DNA from: Halomonas organivorans
GTDB taxonomy: Bacteria > Pseudomonadota > Gammaproteobacteria > Pseudomonadales > Halomonadaceae
Length of the DNA stretch: 64,000 bases
NCBI RefSeq assembly: GCF_014192055.1
Contig: NZ_JACHXM010000001.1
Coordinates: 258,931 to 322,930, forward strand
Reading direction: 5' to 3'
A program made the position numbers and the translations under genes. Positions 7,434 through 15,610 of the stretch are shown here, piece by piece (position 1 is the first letter of the stretch; each line of letters opens with the position of its first letter). The notes under the pieces are model-generated. The model was not told where the DNA came from. It was given only the letters and a program-made list of their open reading frames with translations, and did no database searches.

Positions 7434-8492
7434 TCAGAAAGGTGCGCTCTCGGCCTCCATGAAGCTGGCGGTAACGTTTCCTGCCAGGTCGATATTATCC
7501 GGATCAAGCGTCATCACCGGCGCACCATCCTCCAGATCAAACTTCGTGAGGTCAGCCCAGATCACGTTGGGACTCGTCGTCAGCTCGAAGAAATAGCGTC
7601 TGTCCGCCAGGTTGATGGCCGTGCGGTATTCGGTGTTATAGATCCCGAAGTCTTTGTAGGGTGCGCCGAACGGAACGGACACATTGCGTGCGATCGCCAA
7701 TATCCCCGCAATCGCTTCCCGCTCATCCTCGGGCTCCGGCAACATCTCCAGATAGTAGGCAGCACGCTGGAAGCGATCGGTAGCCTTCACATTGCCCGGC
7801 AAGGGAGTATCGCTGCTGGGATTGGAGAAATCCTGTTCAGCCAGTAACTCGAGTTGCTGATCGTAGGTCGGGTCGTTGGTCATGATCTGGTATTCGCGAT
7901 CATGATGCACTACCGGCTCCCCGTCGATGTATTCGACGATAGCCGAATCGCCGCTGGCATCCTCGATGGCCAGATGAACGTTCGACTGATGGCCGTTGGC
8001 TTCGGTCATCACGACTTGAATCTCGTCCAGCAACTCCAGGGCTTCATCGACGGTGGCAGCATTATCGAGAACGTACTGCAACCACAGCCCCGCCTGCACG
8101 CCTGGCTTGCTCGGATCGCGCGACCCGAAATCGGTGGCATTCAAATACAGCATATGGCCAGCCAAGCCGCGTTCATTGAACCCATCAGCCGAACCGATTC
8201 CATAGATCGTGGTGACCATACTCGCGTACTTTGACGTCCACGTGGCGGGATTTTCCTCGACCGTGACAACATCACCAGTGAGCCCACCATTGCGCTCCAC
8301 CCCTCTCGGCATGACGGTGAGCACGGGGTCCGTGGACTCCGGCCAGTCCATGGTACGGCCGACCACGGTGGCCAGTTCGTTATCGTTCCACAGGACACGG
8401 GTACAGGCATCGACAGAATGAAATACCGCCAGTCCCGCCGCCACGGCCAGCAGAGAACCGGTAAGGCGCTGACGAGTGGTTCGTTTCTTCAT
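7434..8492 (-). CDS. Exported Ntn-hydrolase, penicillin V acylase / choloylglycine hydrolase family
   Basis: A 352-residue linear amide C-N hydrolase. A signal peptide (MKKRTTRQRLTGSLLAVAAG, then a hydrophobic stretch to SVDA) ends right before Cys30. The motif CTRVLW matches the N-terminal nucleophile cysteine exposed on processing, and 'GRTMDWPES' follows as in the family. In Gram-negatives these periplasmic enzymes hydrolyse penicillin V and long-chain acyl-homoserine lactones, so signal quenching or amide scavenging is plausible but unproven. Base composition is lower in GC than the neighbours. A terminator lies downstream at 7346-7379. Confidence 0.88.
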   Translation of the reverse strand: MKKRTTRQRLTGSLLAVAAGLAVFHSVDACTRVLWNDNELATVVGRTMDWPESTDPVLTVMPRGVERNGGLTGDVVTVEENPATWTSKYASMVTTIYGIGSADGFNERGLAGHMLYLNATDFGSRDPSKPGVQAGLWLQYVLDNAATVDEALELLDEIQVVMTEANGHQSNVHLAIEDASGDSAIVEYIDGEPVVHHDREYQIMTNDPTYDQQLELLAEQDFSNPSSDTPLPGNVKATDRFQRAAYYLEMLPEPEDEREAIAGILAIARNVSVPFGAPYKDFGIYNTEYRTAINLADRRYFFELTTSPNVIWADLTKFDLEDGAPVMTLDPDNIDLAGNVTASFMEAESAPF

Positions 8493-8800
8493 GTCTCACT
8501 CCTTCCCTGGTGGATAATGGGGAACCGATGGTCGACGCCATCACTTTCGCCAACATGCGTCATTAGCCGGCATCATACCTGGCGAGGCGTACCTGCTCGC
8601 TCAAGCCAATGGCCTTCATTCAAATGAAAAGAATGCATGGATTTTTAGGCTTTTTCGGGGAGATCGCCTCATGGCCGACAAATCCCGAAAATGCTTAATT
8701 AGGGTAGAACAGGGTATGGTGACCGACAAACATCTCTCCAGGATGGCATCCATCACCATTCATAGTCTTGACATCTTCATGACTCACTAGCGTCACGAAT

Positions 8801-8872
8801 CTTTCGACACCTGGTTCTTCAACACTTGGTCCTTCAACACTGGTCCTTCAACACTGGTCCTTCAACACCTGG
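8801..8872. repeat. Tandem repeat, about five units of 14-15 bases
   Basis: Units of the form TCCTTCAACACTGG (with CTTGG, CCTGG and TTCGACACC variants) are arranged head to tail from 8801 to 8872. The middle units are identical and the flanking ones have diverged. The period is not a multiple of three and no reading frame covers it, so it is a non-coding minisatellite-like array. Confidence 0.85.
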
Positions 8873-8972
8873 AAGCCTTTTTCTCCCCGCCTCCGCTTGT
8901 GCAGTTTCCCTACATTAGCCGGCATCGCCCTCGAGAAATCAGGATCCTGCGTGTATGCATGCCAGCCGACAC

Positions 8973-9002
8973 CTCACCCCGACGGCGCCCCGTCGGGGTG
9001 AG
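8973..9002. terminator. Stem-loop downstream of the azoreductase gene
   Basis: CTCACCCCGACG (8973-8984) and CGTCGGGGTGAG (8991-9002) form a perfect 12-bp stem with a 6-base loop, 28 bases past the azoreductase stop. Neither side has a convincing T-run. It probably marks the transcript end by stability, or acts with Rho. Confidence 0.55.
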
Positions 9003-9029
9003 TATCCTTTGACGAACCGTGGTCGCTCC

Positions 9030-9734
9030 TCAGGCCGTCACGGCCGGCTCACGACTGTCCTGGAACTGCGCCTGCAGCTGGTCGATCAGCGCCTCGATGC
9101 GGCGCTCCGCGGCGTCGATCGAGGCGGCCAGGGGCTCTCCGCCCTCTTCCTGATGCTCGATGGCCACCCGGTGGATGCGGGTGATGCCGATGAATTCCAG
9201 CACCGTGGAAAGCCCCGGCTCCAGATGATTCATGTGGGCCATCTCGCCGCCGGGCTCGAAGCCGGCACCGCCTCGTGACGACAGTATGATGGCGTGGCGC
9301 GGCCGGTCGGCCAGCAGCGGCGTGAAGGGATCGTCCGGACGGCTCGGATCGTAGTCCACCGTACGCCCCATGCGCACCACCTGGTCCACCCAGGCCTTCA
9401 GCGCCGCCGGCATGCCGAAGTTGTACAGCGGCGCGCCGATCACCACGATGTCGGCGGCCGTGAGTTCGTCGATCAGCCGATCGCTCTCGGCGAGCACCGC
9501 GGCCATCCAGGGTTCCTGGCGCTCCGGGGGCGTGAAGGCGGACTGGATCCACCGCTGGTCGATGAAAGACGGCGGGGCACTGCCCACGTCACGCCGGGTC
9601 ACGGTGGCGTCCGGTTGGCGAGCCCGCCAGCCGCTGACGAAACGGTGGGTGAGGCGGCGGCTCAGGGAGCCGTGCTCGTCGGTACCGGCAAGGCCGGGGC
9701 GGGCGCTGGCGTCGAGATGCAGGAGATGGGGCAT
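9030..9734 (-). CDS. azoR: FMN-dependent NADH-azoreductase
   Basis: A 234-residue flavodoxin-fold enzyme. It has 'LLHLDASARP' with 'SLSRRLTHRFVSGW' at the phosphate-binding N-terminus, 'IVVIGAPLYNFGMPAALKAW' and 'VDQVVRMGRTVDYD', and 'IILSSRGGAGFEPG' for flavin contacts. All are typical of AzoR, which reduces quinones and azo compounds with NADH in the cytoplasm. It diverges from a LysR regulator across 100 bases, with a dyad at 9753-9765 between them, so LysR-controlled induction by quinone or electrophile stress is likely. Confidence 0.9.
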   Translation of the reverse strand: MPHLLHLDASARPGLAGTDEHGSLSRRLTHRFVSGWRARQPDATVTRRDVGSAPPSFIDQRWIQSAFTPPERQEPWMAAVLAESDRLIDELTAADIVVIGAPLYNFGMPAALKAWVDQVVRMGRTVDYDPSRPDDPFTPLLADRPRHAIILSSRGGAGFEPGGEMAHMNHLEPGLSTVLEFIGITRIHRVAIEHQEEGGEPLAASIDAAERRIEALIDQLQAQFQDSREPAVTA

Positions 9735-9752
9735 GTCGGGCTCCTTGTCTTA

Positions 9753-9765
9753 TGAGATGAACTCA
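9753..9765. promoter_or_regulatory. LysR-box-like dyad between azoR and its LysR gene
   Basis: TGAG (9753-9756) and CTCA (9762-9765) form an inverted repeat fitting the T-N11-A rule for LysR-type sites. It is located just ahead of azoR in the short divergent region. Confidence 0.4.
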
Positions 9766-9834
9766 CTCATCGTTGATGGGGAACCGAGCCTATGCCTACT
9801 CCATCAGCGCCACAAACGATGAATACTTGCCGAC

Positions 9835-10791
9835 ATGAATGAGTTGACCTCACCCATGACCCCTCGCCGACTCCCCTCGCTGTCTGCCCTGCGCGCCTTC
9901 GAGGCCGCCGCCCGCCACGAGAGCGCGAAGCGGGCCGCCCAAGAGCTGTCCGTGACCGCCACGGCCATCAGCCACCACATCCGCGGCCTGGAGGATGCCC
10001 TCGAGGTGGCGCTATTCGTCAGAAGGCCCCGGCAGCTGTTGCTTACTCCTCAGGGACGAGAGCTGTTCCATACGCTGGAGGCGGCATTCGACCGCATCGG
10101 AGAAACCCTGGAGCGGCTGAAGACACCGCCTGCCCGCCAATCGGTCACGCTCTCCACGACCCCGGCGGTGGCGGTGCGCTGGCTGCTGCCCTGGGTGTGC
10201 CTGCTGCGAGAGTCGCACCCCGAGATCGACCTGCGTATCCATGCGTCCCACGAATCCGTGGCGCTGGACGGCGTGACCGCGGACCTGGCGATTCGCTACG
10301 GCGACGGCCAGTGGCCGGGGCTGGTGGCGGAAAAGCTGTTCGACAACACCTTTATCCCGGCCTGTAGCCCGCAGCTGGGGCTGAGCGACCCGTGCGAACT
10401 GCCCGAGCACCCCTTGATCCACTTCCGCCCCCAGGGGGGCTCGGTGACGCCCCTGGACTGGGCCGGCTGGCAGAAGCGGGCCGAGGTGCCCGGGCTGGAC
10501 GTGAGCGCAGGGCTGGTGTTCTCCGATGAGACCCATGCCATTTCCGCCGCCATCGGCGGCCAGGGCGTGGCACTGATGAGCCGGCGACTGATCGCCGATG
10601 AGCTGGAGGAAGAGAGATTGGTGCAACCCTTCGGACCGGAGCTGGAAGGCAAGCCGTTCCACCTGGTCTATCCGCAAGGTCGGCGCGATGACCCGACGAT
10701 TCGGGCGATCCGCGACTGGATACTGCGCGTGCACGGCGGGCTGTGCCAACGCGCCGGGGATGCTCGCGAGCCCTCCGGCGAGCGCCCGTAG
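9835..10791 (+). CDS. LysR-family regulator, GcvA-like
   Basis: A 318-residue LysR protein whose N-terminal 'PSLSALRAFEAAARHESAKRAA' helix-turn-helix and effector-domain features ('TTPAVAVRWLLPWV', 'ADLAIRYGDGQWPGL', 'GQGVALMSRRLIADEL') match the GcvA subgroup. Start 9835 lacks a strong ribosome site; ATG 9856 is an alternative. It diverges from azoR and is probably its regulator. A stem-loop at 10770-10808 overlaps the end of the gene. Confidence 0.9.
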   Translation: MNELTSPMTPRRLPSLSALRAFEAAARHESAKRAAQELSVTATAISHHIRGLEDALEVALFVRRPRQLLLTPQGRELFHTLEAAFDRIGETLERLKTPPARQSVTLSTTPAVAVRWLLPWVCLLRESHPEIDLRIHASHESVALDGVTADLAIRYGDGQWPGLVAEKLFDNTFIPACSPQLGLSDPCELPEHPLIHFRPQGGSVTPLDWAGWQKRAEVPGLDVSAGLVFSDETHAISAAIGGQGVALMSRRLIADELEEERLVQPFGPELEGKPFHLVYPQGRRDDPTIRAIRDWILRVHGGLCQRAGDAREPSGERP

Positions 10792-10808
10792 CACTTCGCC
10801 AGGAGGGC
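10770..10808. terminator. Imperfect hairpin between convergent genes
   Basis: GCCCTCC (10770-10776) pairs with GGAGGGC (10802-10808); the inner GGCGA pairs with TCGCC with one bulged base. It straddles the stop of the LysR gene and lies 12 bases before the stop of the opposing SnoaL-like gene, so it could end both transcripts. Confidence 0.45.
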
Positions 10809-10820
10809 AGCCGCGGCCGG

Positions 10821-11189
10821 TTAGCCGGCGAGCCTGGTGTAATAGGTGATCACCTCGGAGTGCACCCCGGTCGCATCGGCCTTGATCAGGCCGCTCCCCT
10901 TGACCTGCGTCCCCGGGACGGTCCACCAGCAAGACGCCGTGAGGACACCGTCTCCCTCCCGACTGAGCACGTCGGACAGCACCATCAAGGGATCAGGAAG
11001 CCGCCCCCCGCATTGAGCGGCGATGGCCTCCTTCAACCCCGTCAGATACTCCGGCAAGGCCTGCCGCGACACGATTCCGAAGTTGGGATCGTCGAAGGTG
11101 TAGTCCTCCGCCGTCGCCTCGAGAATCCGCTCGGCATCGCCCTTGCTCCAGCCTTCCGCATACGCACTCAAATATTCCGCCGCGTTCAT
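10821..11189 (-). CDS. SnoaL-like (NTF2-fold) small protein
   Basis: A 122-residue NTF2-fold protein: 'EYLSAYAEGWSKGDAERIL', 'DYTFDDPNFGIVSRQ' and 'ASCWWTVPGTQVKGSGLIKA' follow the helix-cone-sheet pattern of SnoaL-like proteins. Start ATG 11189 is preceded by GGAGG nine bases upstream, which favours it over the ATG 15 bases earlier. Function is unknown; these are often ligand-binding or cyclase-like. No operon partner. Confidence 0.75.
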   Translation of the reverse strand: MNAAEYLSAYAEGWSKGDAERILEATAEDYTFDDPNFGIVSRQALPEYLTGLKEAIAAQCGGRLPDPLMVLSDVLSREGDGVLTASCWWTVPGTQVKGSGLIKADATGVHSEVITYYTRLAG

Positions 11190-11478
11190 CTTCTCGCCCT
11201 CCATTCCCCCTGGGGTAGAGCAGCTTACGGGACTTTACGAAACACAGCGCAGCGAGATCCCGGTGACTCGCTTTCCGGCGCGCCTCTTCGCGGCCCATCG
11301 ATAGCGCCGGACCGCCCGCATGCCGGAGATTCTGCTCCTCGTTCGATGCCTTGGGCACGGTCGACGAGGCCAGATCATGCCGGCGATCGAGTCTGGCGCC
11401 CCTTTTGATCAGTATAGTGTGGCGGCCGACCGCAGAGACTCGAACGGCACGCGGCGAACGCCACGCGCGACCGGGGCG

Positions 11479-12096
11479 TTATCCGCTCCCCGCCGCCAGC
11501 CGACGGATCTGGCGATCCTGCGCCCTGGAGAGCAGCACGACGGCGCAGATGGCCCCGAGCAAGGCCAGCGCCATGTCCGACTGGGTATCCCAGACGTAGC
11601 CTTGAGTGCCCAGGAAGGCGTCGGCCGCCTCGCGAGACACCAGCGCCACCCACCATTCGATGAGCTCGTAGAAGGCGCTGATGGCCAGCACCACGGAAAC
11701 CACGAACAGCCTGAGCCACCACCGCCCGTTGACCGCCCGCTTCCTGACGAGGATTTCCCTGGCGATCAGCGCCGGCACGAAGCCCTGGAAGAAGTGGCCA
11801 AGCTTGTCGTAGTTGTTCCGCTCGGACCCCAGCCAGCCATCGAAGAAGGGCACCTCGGCGTAGGTGTAATGCCCGCCAATCATCAGCACGATGCAGTGCA
11901 TCAGGATCAGCGTGTACACCAGGGGCGTCAGCCGGAAGGTGCGGTAGGTGCCCCACAGGACGACGGCACCGAGAAGGGCCGGAAACACCTCGAGCCACCA
12001 GGTGGCGCGATCCGCGGGATGAATGCCCGACCAGAACAGCACCACGACGAACACGCCTGCCCAGATGTACTTGATCGCGGTCACCTCGCTGGACAA
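11479..12096 (-). CDS. DUF2238 (YjdF-like) inner membrane protein
   Basis: A 205-residue protein with about six membrane helices and the DUF2238/YjdF signature: 'IGGHYTYAEVPFFDGWLG' followed by 'NNYDKLGHFFQGFVPALIAREIL' and a late 'AFYELIEWWVAL...GYVWDTQSDM' block. Function unknown. The start is TTG at 12096 or GTG at 12084; neither has a strong ribosome site. The charged and His residues between helices are the conserved part and may form a polar site. Confidence 0.82.
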   Translation of the reverse strand: MSSEVTAIKYIWAGVFVVVLFWSGIHPADRATWWLEVFPALLGAVVLWGTYRTFRLTPLVYTLILMHCIVLMIGGHYTYAEVPFFDGWLGSERNNYDKLGHFFQGFVPALIAREILVRKRAVNGRWWLRLFVVSVVLAISAFYELIEWWVALVSREAADAFLGTQGYVWDTQSDMALALLGAICAVVLLSRAQDRQIRRLAAGSG

Positions 12097-12269
12097 CGGG
12101 ACCCAGTCGACGCGGACCGCGCCCCCTGAGCGGCGGCGACGCGTCGCCGTAGACGGCGCCTGCGGCTCGGGTCACTGCATGGTGCTGCCTGTCGGTCGCA
12201 TGATTCACTCTTAGCCGAGCGTCCTGCTCCCGGCAAGGCAGCGCAACAAGGAAGGCTGACCGCCTGCCT

Positions 12270-13001
12270 TCACTTCATCTCGAAGCCGCGCTCGATCAGG
12301 AAATCGCGCATATGAGGGCGCAGCTTGGTGTCGAACAGCGGGGTGAGGTTGCGCGACCAGTCGGATTCCTTGTTGCCGCCGCTGCGCTGGCGATAGTACT
12401 GCTGCATGGTGTCGTCGAAGGCCGCCACCTGCTTGTCGTCCGCATCGTAGCGATCCGTCTTGAGGATCGCCTCCACCGGCAGCCGCGGCTTGAGGTCCGG
12501 CGTCTGGGCCGGGTAGCCGAGGCACATGCCGAATACCGGGAAGACATGCTCGGGCAGGTGCAGCAGATCGCTGATGGCCTGGGGGTTGTTGCGAATGCCG
12601 CCGATGTAGCAGATGCCCAGGCCCTCGGACTCGGCAGCCACCGCCACGTTCTGCGCCATCAGCGCGGTATCGACGCTGGCCACCAGCATCTGCTCGGTCA
12701 TGCCACGCACGACGTTGGCGCCGGTGCGCTCGGAAGCCTCGGTGGGACGCTTCATGTCGGCGCAGAACACCAGGAAGTCGGAGGCGCTGGCCACATAGCC
12801 CTGGCCGCCGGCCAGCTCGGCGATCGCCTCGCGATTGGCCGGGTCGGTGACGTGAATGACGCTGTAGGCCTGGACGTGGCTGGAGGTCGCCGCGGCCTGG
12901 CCGGCGCGGACCAGCTCCAGCAGCAGCTCATGGGGGATCTTCTGCTCGGTGAACTTGCGCACTGAGCGGTGGGACTTGAGCAGTTCGATGGTCGGGTTCA
13001 T
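12270..13001 (-). CDS. nfsA: Oxygen-insensitive NADPH nitroreductase, NfsA type
   Basis: A 243-residue FMN enzyme of the NfsA/FRP family. It starts MNPTIELLKSHRSVRKFT (the HRSVRKF FMN-phosphate motif), has 'AAAATSSHVQAY'-type packing, 'ICYIGGIRNNPQAISDLLHLP' and 'FGMCLGYPAQTPDLKPRLP', and basic residues near the C-terminus for NADPH. It reduces nitroaromatics and quinones two electrons at a time. ATG 13001 is chosen because the family N-terminus begins there. It is separate from the downstream YjdF-like gene. Confidence 0.92.
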   Translation of the reverse strand: MNPTIELLKSHRSVRKFTEQKIPHELLLELVRAGQAAATSSHVQAYSVIHVTDPANREAIAELAGGQGYVASASDFLVFCADMKRPTEASERTGANVVRGMTEQMLVASVDTALMAQNVAVAAESEGLGICYIGGIRNNPQAISDLLHLPEHVFPVFGMCLGYPAQTPDLKPRLPVEAILKTDRYDADDKQVAAFDDTMQQYYRQRSGGNKESDWSRNLTPLFDTKLRPHMRDFLIERGFEMK

Positions 13002-13185
13002 GGGGCCTCGTGGAAGTCGGTATCGACAATGTCGGCCCCCAAGATACTTAACCGGCTCACGATCTTCCATCACTCTGACGAGATGGTGGCCTTCGATGCG
13101 GCCGAATTCCTGCAGGCGAGTTGCGCAAGGGCCCCGGTCACCCGAGCGAGGCCCAGCACCGACCCGAAACGGCTCACCGCCTGGA

Positions 13186-13926
13186 TCAGGCGAAACCGCC
13201 GTTGGCTCGCAGGATCTGTCCGTTGACCCAGCGACCTGACGGACCGGCCAGGAAGGCGACCACATCGGCGATGTCCTCCGGCTGCCCCAGTCGCTCCAGC
13301 GGTGTCAGGCCGGCGAGACGCTGCACCTGTTCGTCGCTCTTGCCCTCGAAAAACAGCTCGGTCTCGACGGGGCCGGGTGCCACGCCGTTGACGGTGATCT
13401 GCCGGCCGCGCAGCTCGTTGGCCAGCACCTTTACCAGGCCTTCGACTCCCGCCTTGCTGGCGATGTAGGCGCCATAGCCGGGAAAGGACTTGGCCAGCAC
13501 GCTGGATGAAAGGGCGATGATGCGACCGCCCTCGCCCAGGGTCTCGGCGGCCTTGGCCATGACCAGCCAACTGCCGCGCAGGTTGGTATTCAACATGCGA
13601 TCCAGCGCCGCGACGTTATCGGTAGCGATGTCGGCCATTTCCATGCTGCCGGCATTGTTGATCACCACATCGAGGCGCCCCCAGGTATCCAGCACGCGCT
13701 CGAAGAGACGCGTGACAGACGTCGCGTCACGGATATCCGCCTGCAAGGCCAATGCCTGGCCGCCTTGGTCATGGATATCGGCCACCACCTGATTGGCCAA
13801 CGCCTCGTTGCCGGCATAATTCACGACCACCCTGAAGCCATCCTCAGCCAGCTTGAGGGCGATGGAGCGGCCGATGCCGCGCGAGGCCCCCGTCACGAGA
13901 GCGACTTTCCGAACTGCCTCCGCCAT
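13186..13926 (-). CDS. Short-chain dehydrogenase/reductase
   Basis: A 246-residue classical SDR: the TGASRGIG nucleotide-binding loop near residue 12, NNAG in the middle, catalytic Ser in 'IIALSSSVLAKS', Tyr-x3-Lys in 'GAYIASKAG', and 'VNGVAPGPVETELF' after it. It is an NAD(P)-dependent 3-ketoacyl-reductase-like oxidoreductase; the substrate is unknown. It diverges from a LysR gene at 14031, which is probably its regulator; the intergenic AT-rich stretch has two AATCTGAGAA-like direct repeats (about 13994 and 14011). Confidence 0.9.
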   Translation of the reverse strand: MAEAVRKVALVTGASRGIGRSIALKLAEDGFRVVVNYAGNEALANQVVADIHDQGGQALALQADIRDATSVTRLFERVLDTWGRLDVVINNAGSMEMADIATDNVAALDRMLNTNLRGSWLVMAKAAETLGEGGRIIALSSSVLAKSFPGYGAYIASKAGVEGLVKVLANELRGRQITVNGVAPGPVETELFFEGKSDEQVQRLAGLTPLERLGQPEDIADVVAFLAGPSGRWVNGQILRANGGFA

Positions 13927-14030
13927 GTTTCATCTCCTGTCTCGGTGAACGCCGTCGAGTATCGGCATTCCACCAGCATGGATAAATCATCTAATCTGAG
14001 AACTCTATTCATCTGAGAAAAACAATCTTC

Positions 14031-14948
14031 ATGAACCGATTCGACGCCATGACGCTGTTCGTTCGCATCGTCGAGACCGGCAGTTTCACCAAGGCGGCCA
14101 ACGGGCTCGACATGCCGAGGGCGACGGCGACCCTGACCATCCAGAAGCTGGAGCAGCGGCTGGGCGTGCGCCTGCTGGAGCGCACGACGCGCCAGGTACG
14201 TCCGACCTTCGAGGGCAAGGCCTTCCATGAGCGCTGCGTGCATCTGCTGGCCGAGCTGGAAGACGCCGAGGCGATGCTGAAGCCCACCGCCCGACAGCCA
14301 TCCGGCGTTTTGCGCGTCGAGATGCACGGCACTCAGGCCCGGAAAATCGTGCTGCCACGCATTCAGGATTTCCATCGCCGCTATCCCGAGCTGAGCCTGG
14401 TGCTGACCAGCGGCGACCGCCGCGTCGACCTGATCGGTGAAGGCGTGGACTGCGCGCTGCGTTCCGGTGTCCCCGAGGACTCCAGCCTGGTTGCCCGCAA
14501 GCTGGCCGACATGCCACAGGTGATCTGCGCCAGCCCGGCGTATCTGGAACGCCACGGCGTGCCGACGCATCCTGACGCGCTGCACGCTCATGCCGTGGTG
14601 CGGTTCTTTTCCGGCAACCAGGCGACGGACAGCACCCTGGACCTGCTCGTCGACGGACACCCGCGAAGCTTCGAGGCCGGCGGCTGGATCACGGTCAACG
14701 ACGGCACGAACTACGTGGAGTGCGCGCGACAGGGCTGCGGACTGATCCAGCTGCCCCACTTCTCGGTCGCCTCGCTACTGGCCAGCGGCGAACTGGTGGA
14801 GGTGCTGGCCGAATGGCCCAAGCCCGTCCTGCCGCTGTATGCGGTCTACCCAGAGCGACGCCAGCTGTCGCCCCGGGTGCGCGTCTTTCTGGACTGGATC
14901 GTGTCGTTCTATGGCGAGCGCTTCGACGGCCCTGCGCCGGCCACATAG
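14031..14948 (+). CDS. LysR-family transcriptional regulator
   Basis: A 305-residue LysR protein of the CrgA/DsdC-like branch: 'MNRFDAMTLFVRIVETGSFT' then 'AANGLDMPRATATLTIQKLE'. The effector domain includes 'LIGEGVDCALRSGVPEDSSL' and 'QVICASPAYLERHG', features of regulators that commonly control a divergent SDR or oxidoreductase. Its neighbour is exactly such a gene. It converges with the LysE-type exporter with 34 bases between stops. Confidence 0.92.
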   Translation: MNRFDAMTLFVRIVETGSFTKAANGLDMPRATATLTIQKLEQRLGVRLLERTTRQVRPTFEGKAFHERCVHLLAELEDAEAMLKPTARQPSGVLRVEMHGTQARKIVLPRIQDFHRRYPELSLVLTSGDRRVDLIGEGVDCALRSGVPEDSSLVARKLADMPQVICASPAYLERHGVPTHPDALHAHAVVRFFSGNQATDSTLDLLVDGHPRSFEAGGWITVNDGTNYVECARQGCGLIQLPHFSVASLLASGELVEVLAEWPKPVLPLYAVYPERRQLSPRVRVFLDWIVSFYGERFDGPAPAT

Positions 14949-14982
14949 GCGTGAAGATACCGCGGGTAACGCTGCCGGCGCC

Positions 14983-15597
14983 TCACCCCAGGTCGGCGGT
15001 GAGCGGCAGCCAGACGTGCTCATAGCCGATCGATACGGAGACTCCCACCAGCAGGGCCGACATCGCCAGGCTGAAGCCGGAGAGCACCCTGGGATTCTCG
15101 ATGCGCCGCCCCAGCAGGGCCCCCATCAGCGCGTAGCTGCCGGGCGCTCCGGTCGCCAGCACGGCCAGCGCGAGCGACCAGAGCAGCAGGCCGACGCCGT
15201 GGATGCCGGCGGCGGGAAACTGGATCGTGACGATAGGCAGGGTCGCGATGATGGCCTTGGGGTTGCAGAGCTGCATGATCAGCCCATCGCGCAGGCTCAG
15301 CACCCGCGGCGCCTGTCGCGGTACGGCAAGCTCGATGCTCGAGCGCGCGACCTTGATGGCCAGATAAAGGATGTAGCCGCAGCCCAGGGCGGCCACCAGC
15401 GCCAGCATGTCGCCCCCGACCCAGGCCGCGCCGACCCAGCCGAACATCACGAATAGTACCAGCATGGCCAGCCCGACCCCGACAAAGAACCCCAGTGAGG
15501 TCCTGGCCTGTCCATGGAGCCCGGCATTCAGGCCGAGCAGATTCACTGGCCCAGGGGTGTACATGACGCCCAGGGCATAGGCGACGATCTCCAGCAT
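14983..15597 (-). CDS. LysE/RhtB-family exporter
   Basis: A 204-residue protein with six hydrophobic segments and the family N-terminus 'YALGVMYTPGPVNLLGLNAGL', then 'FFVGVGLAMLVLF' and 'GYILYLAIKVA'. Members export amino acids or related small molecules across the inner membrane. It follows an AraC regulator by 13 bases on the same strand, so expression is probably linked to that regulator. Confidence 0.9.
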   Translation of the reverse strand: MLEIVAYALGVMYTPGPVNLLGLNAGLHGQARTSLGFFVGVGLAMLVLFVMFGWVGAAWVGGDMLALVAALGCGYILYLAIKVARSSIELAVPRQAPRVLSLRDGLIMQLCNPKAIIATLPIVTIQFPAAGIHGVGLLLWSLALAVLATGAPGSYALMGALLGRRIENPRVLSGFSLAMSALLVGVSVSIGYEHVWLPLTADLG

Positions 15598-15610
15598 GGG
15601 GGAACCTCGA

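Larger units (their letters stand above)
8493..9029. other. Long non-coding stretch between acylase and azoreductase genes
   Basis: About 540 bases in which I find no credible gene on either strand. The left half is AT-rich relative to the region and probably holds the promoter of the acylase-like gene. The right half contains the 14-15 base tandem repeat at 8801-8872 and the hairpin at 8973-9002. The AT-rich character matches the preceding genes, so it may be the edge of an acquired segment. Confidence 0.6.

Noticed and set aside
8801..8872. A CRISPR-like array
   Set aside because: Units are 14-15 bases with no unique spacers between them and no cas genes nearby; it is a simple tandem repeat.
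6127..9029. Genomic island with an integrase or insertion sequence
   Set aside because: Composition shifts but I found no integrase, transposase, tRNA or attachment-like direct repeats bordering it.
13002..13185. An upstream extension of nfsA to 13265
   Set aside because: The extra residues are Pro/Gly/Arg-rich and overlap the SDR gene end; the NfsA N-terminus is clear at 13001.
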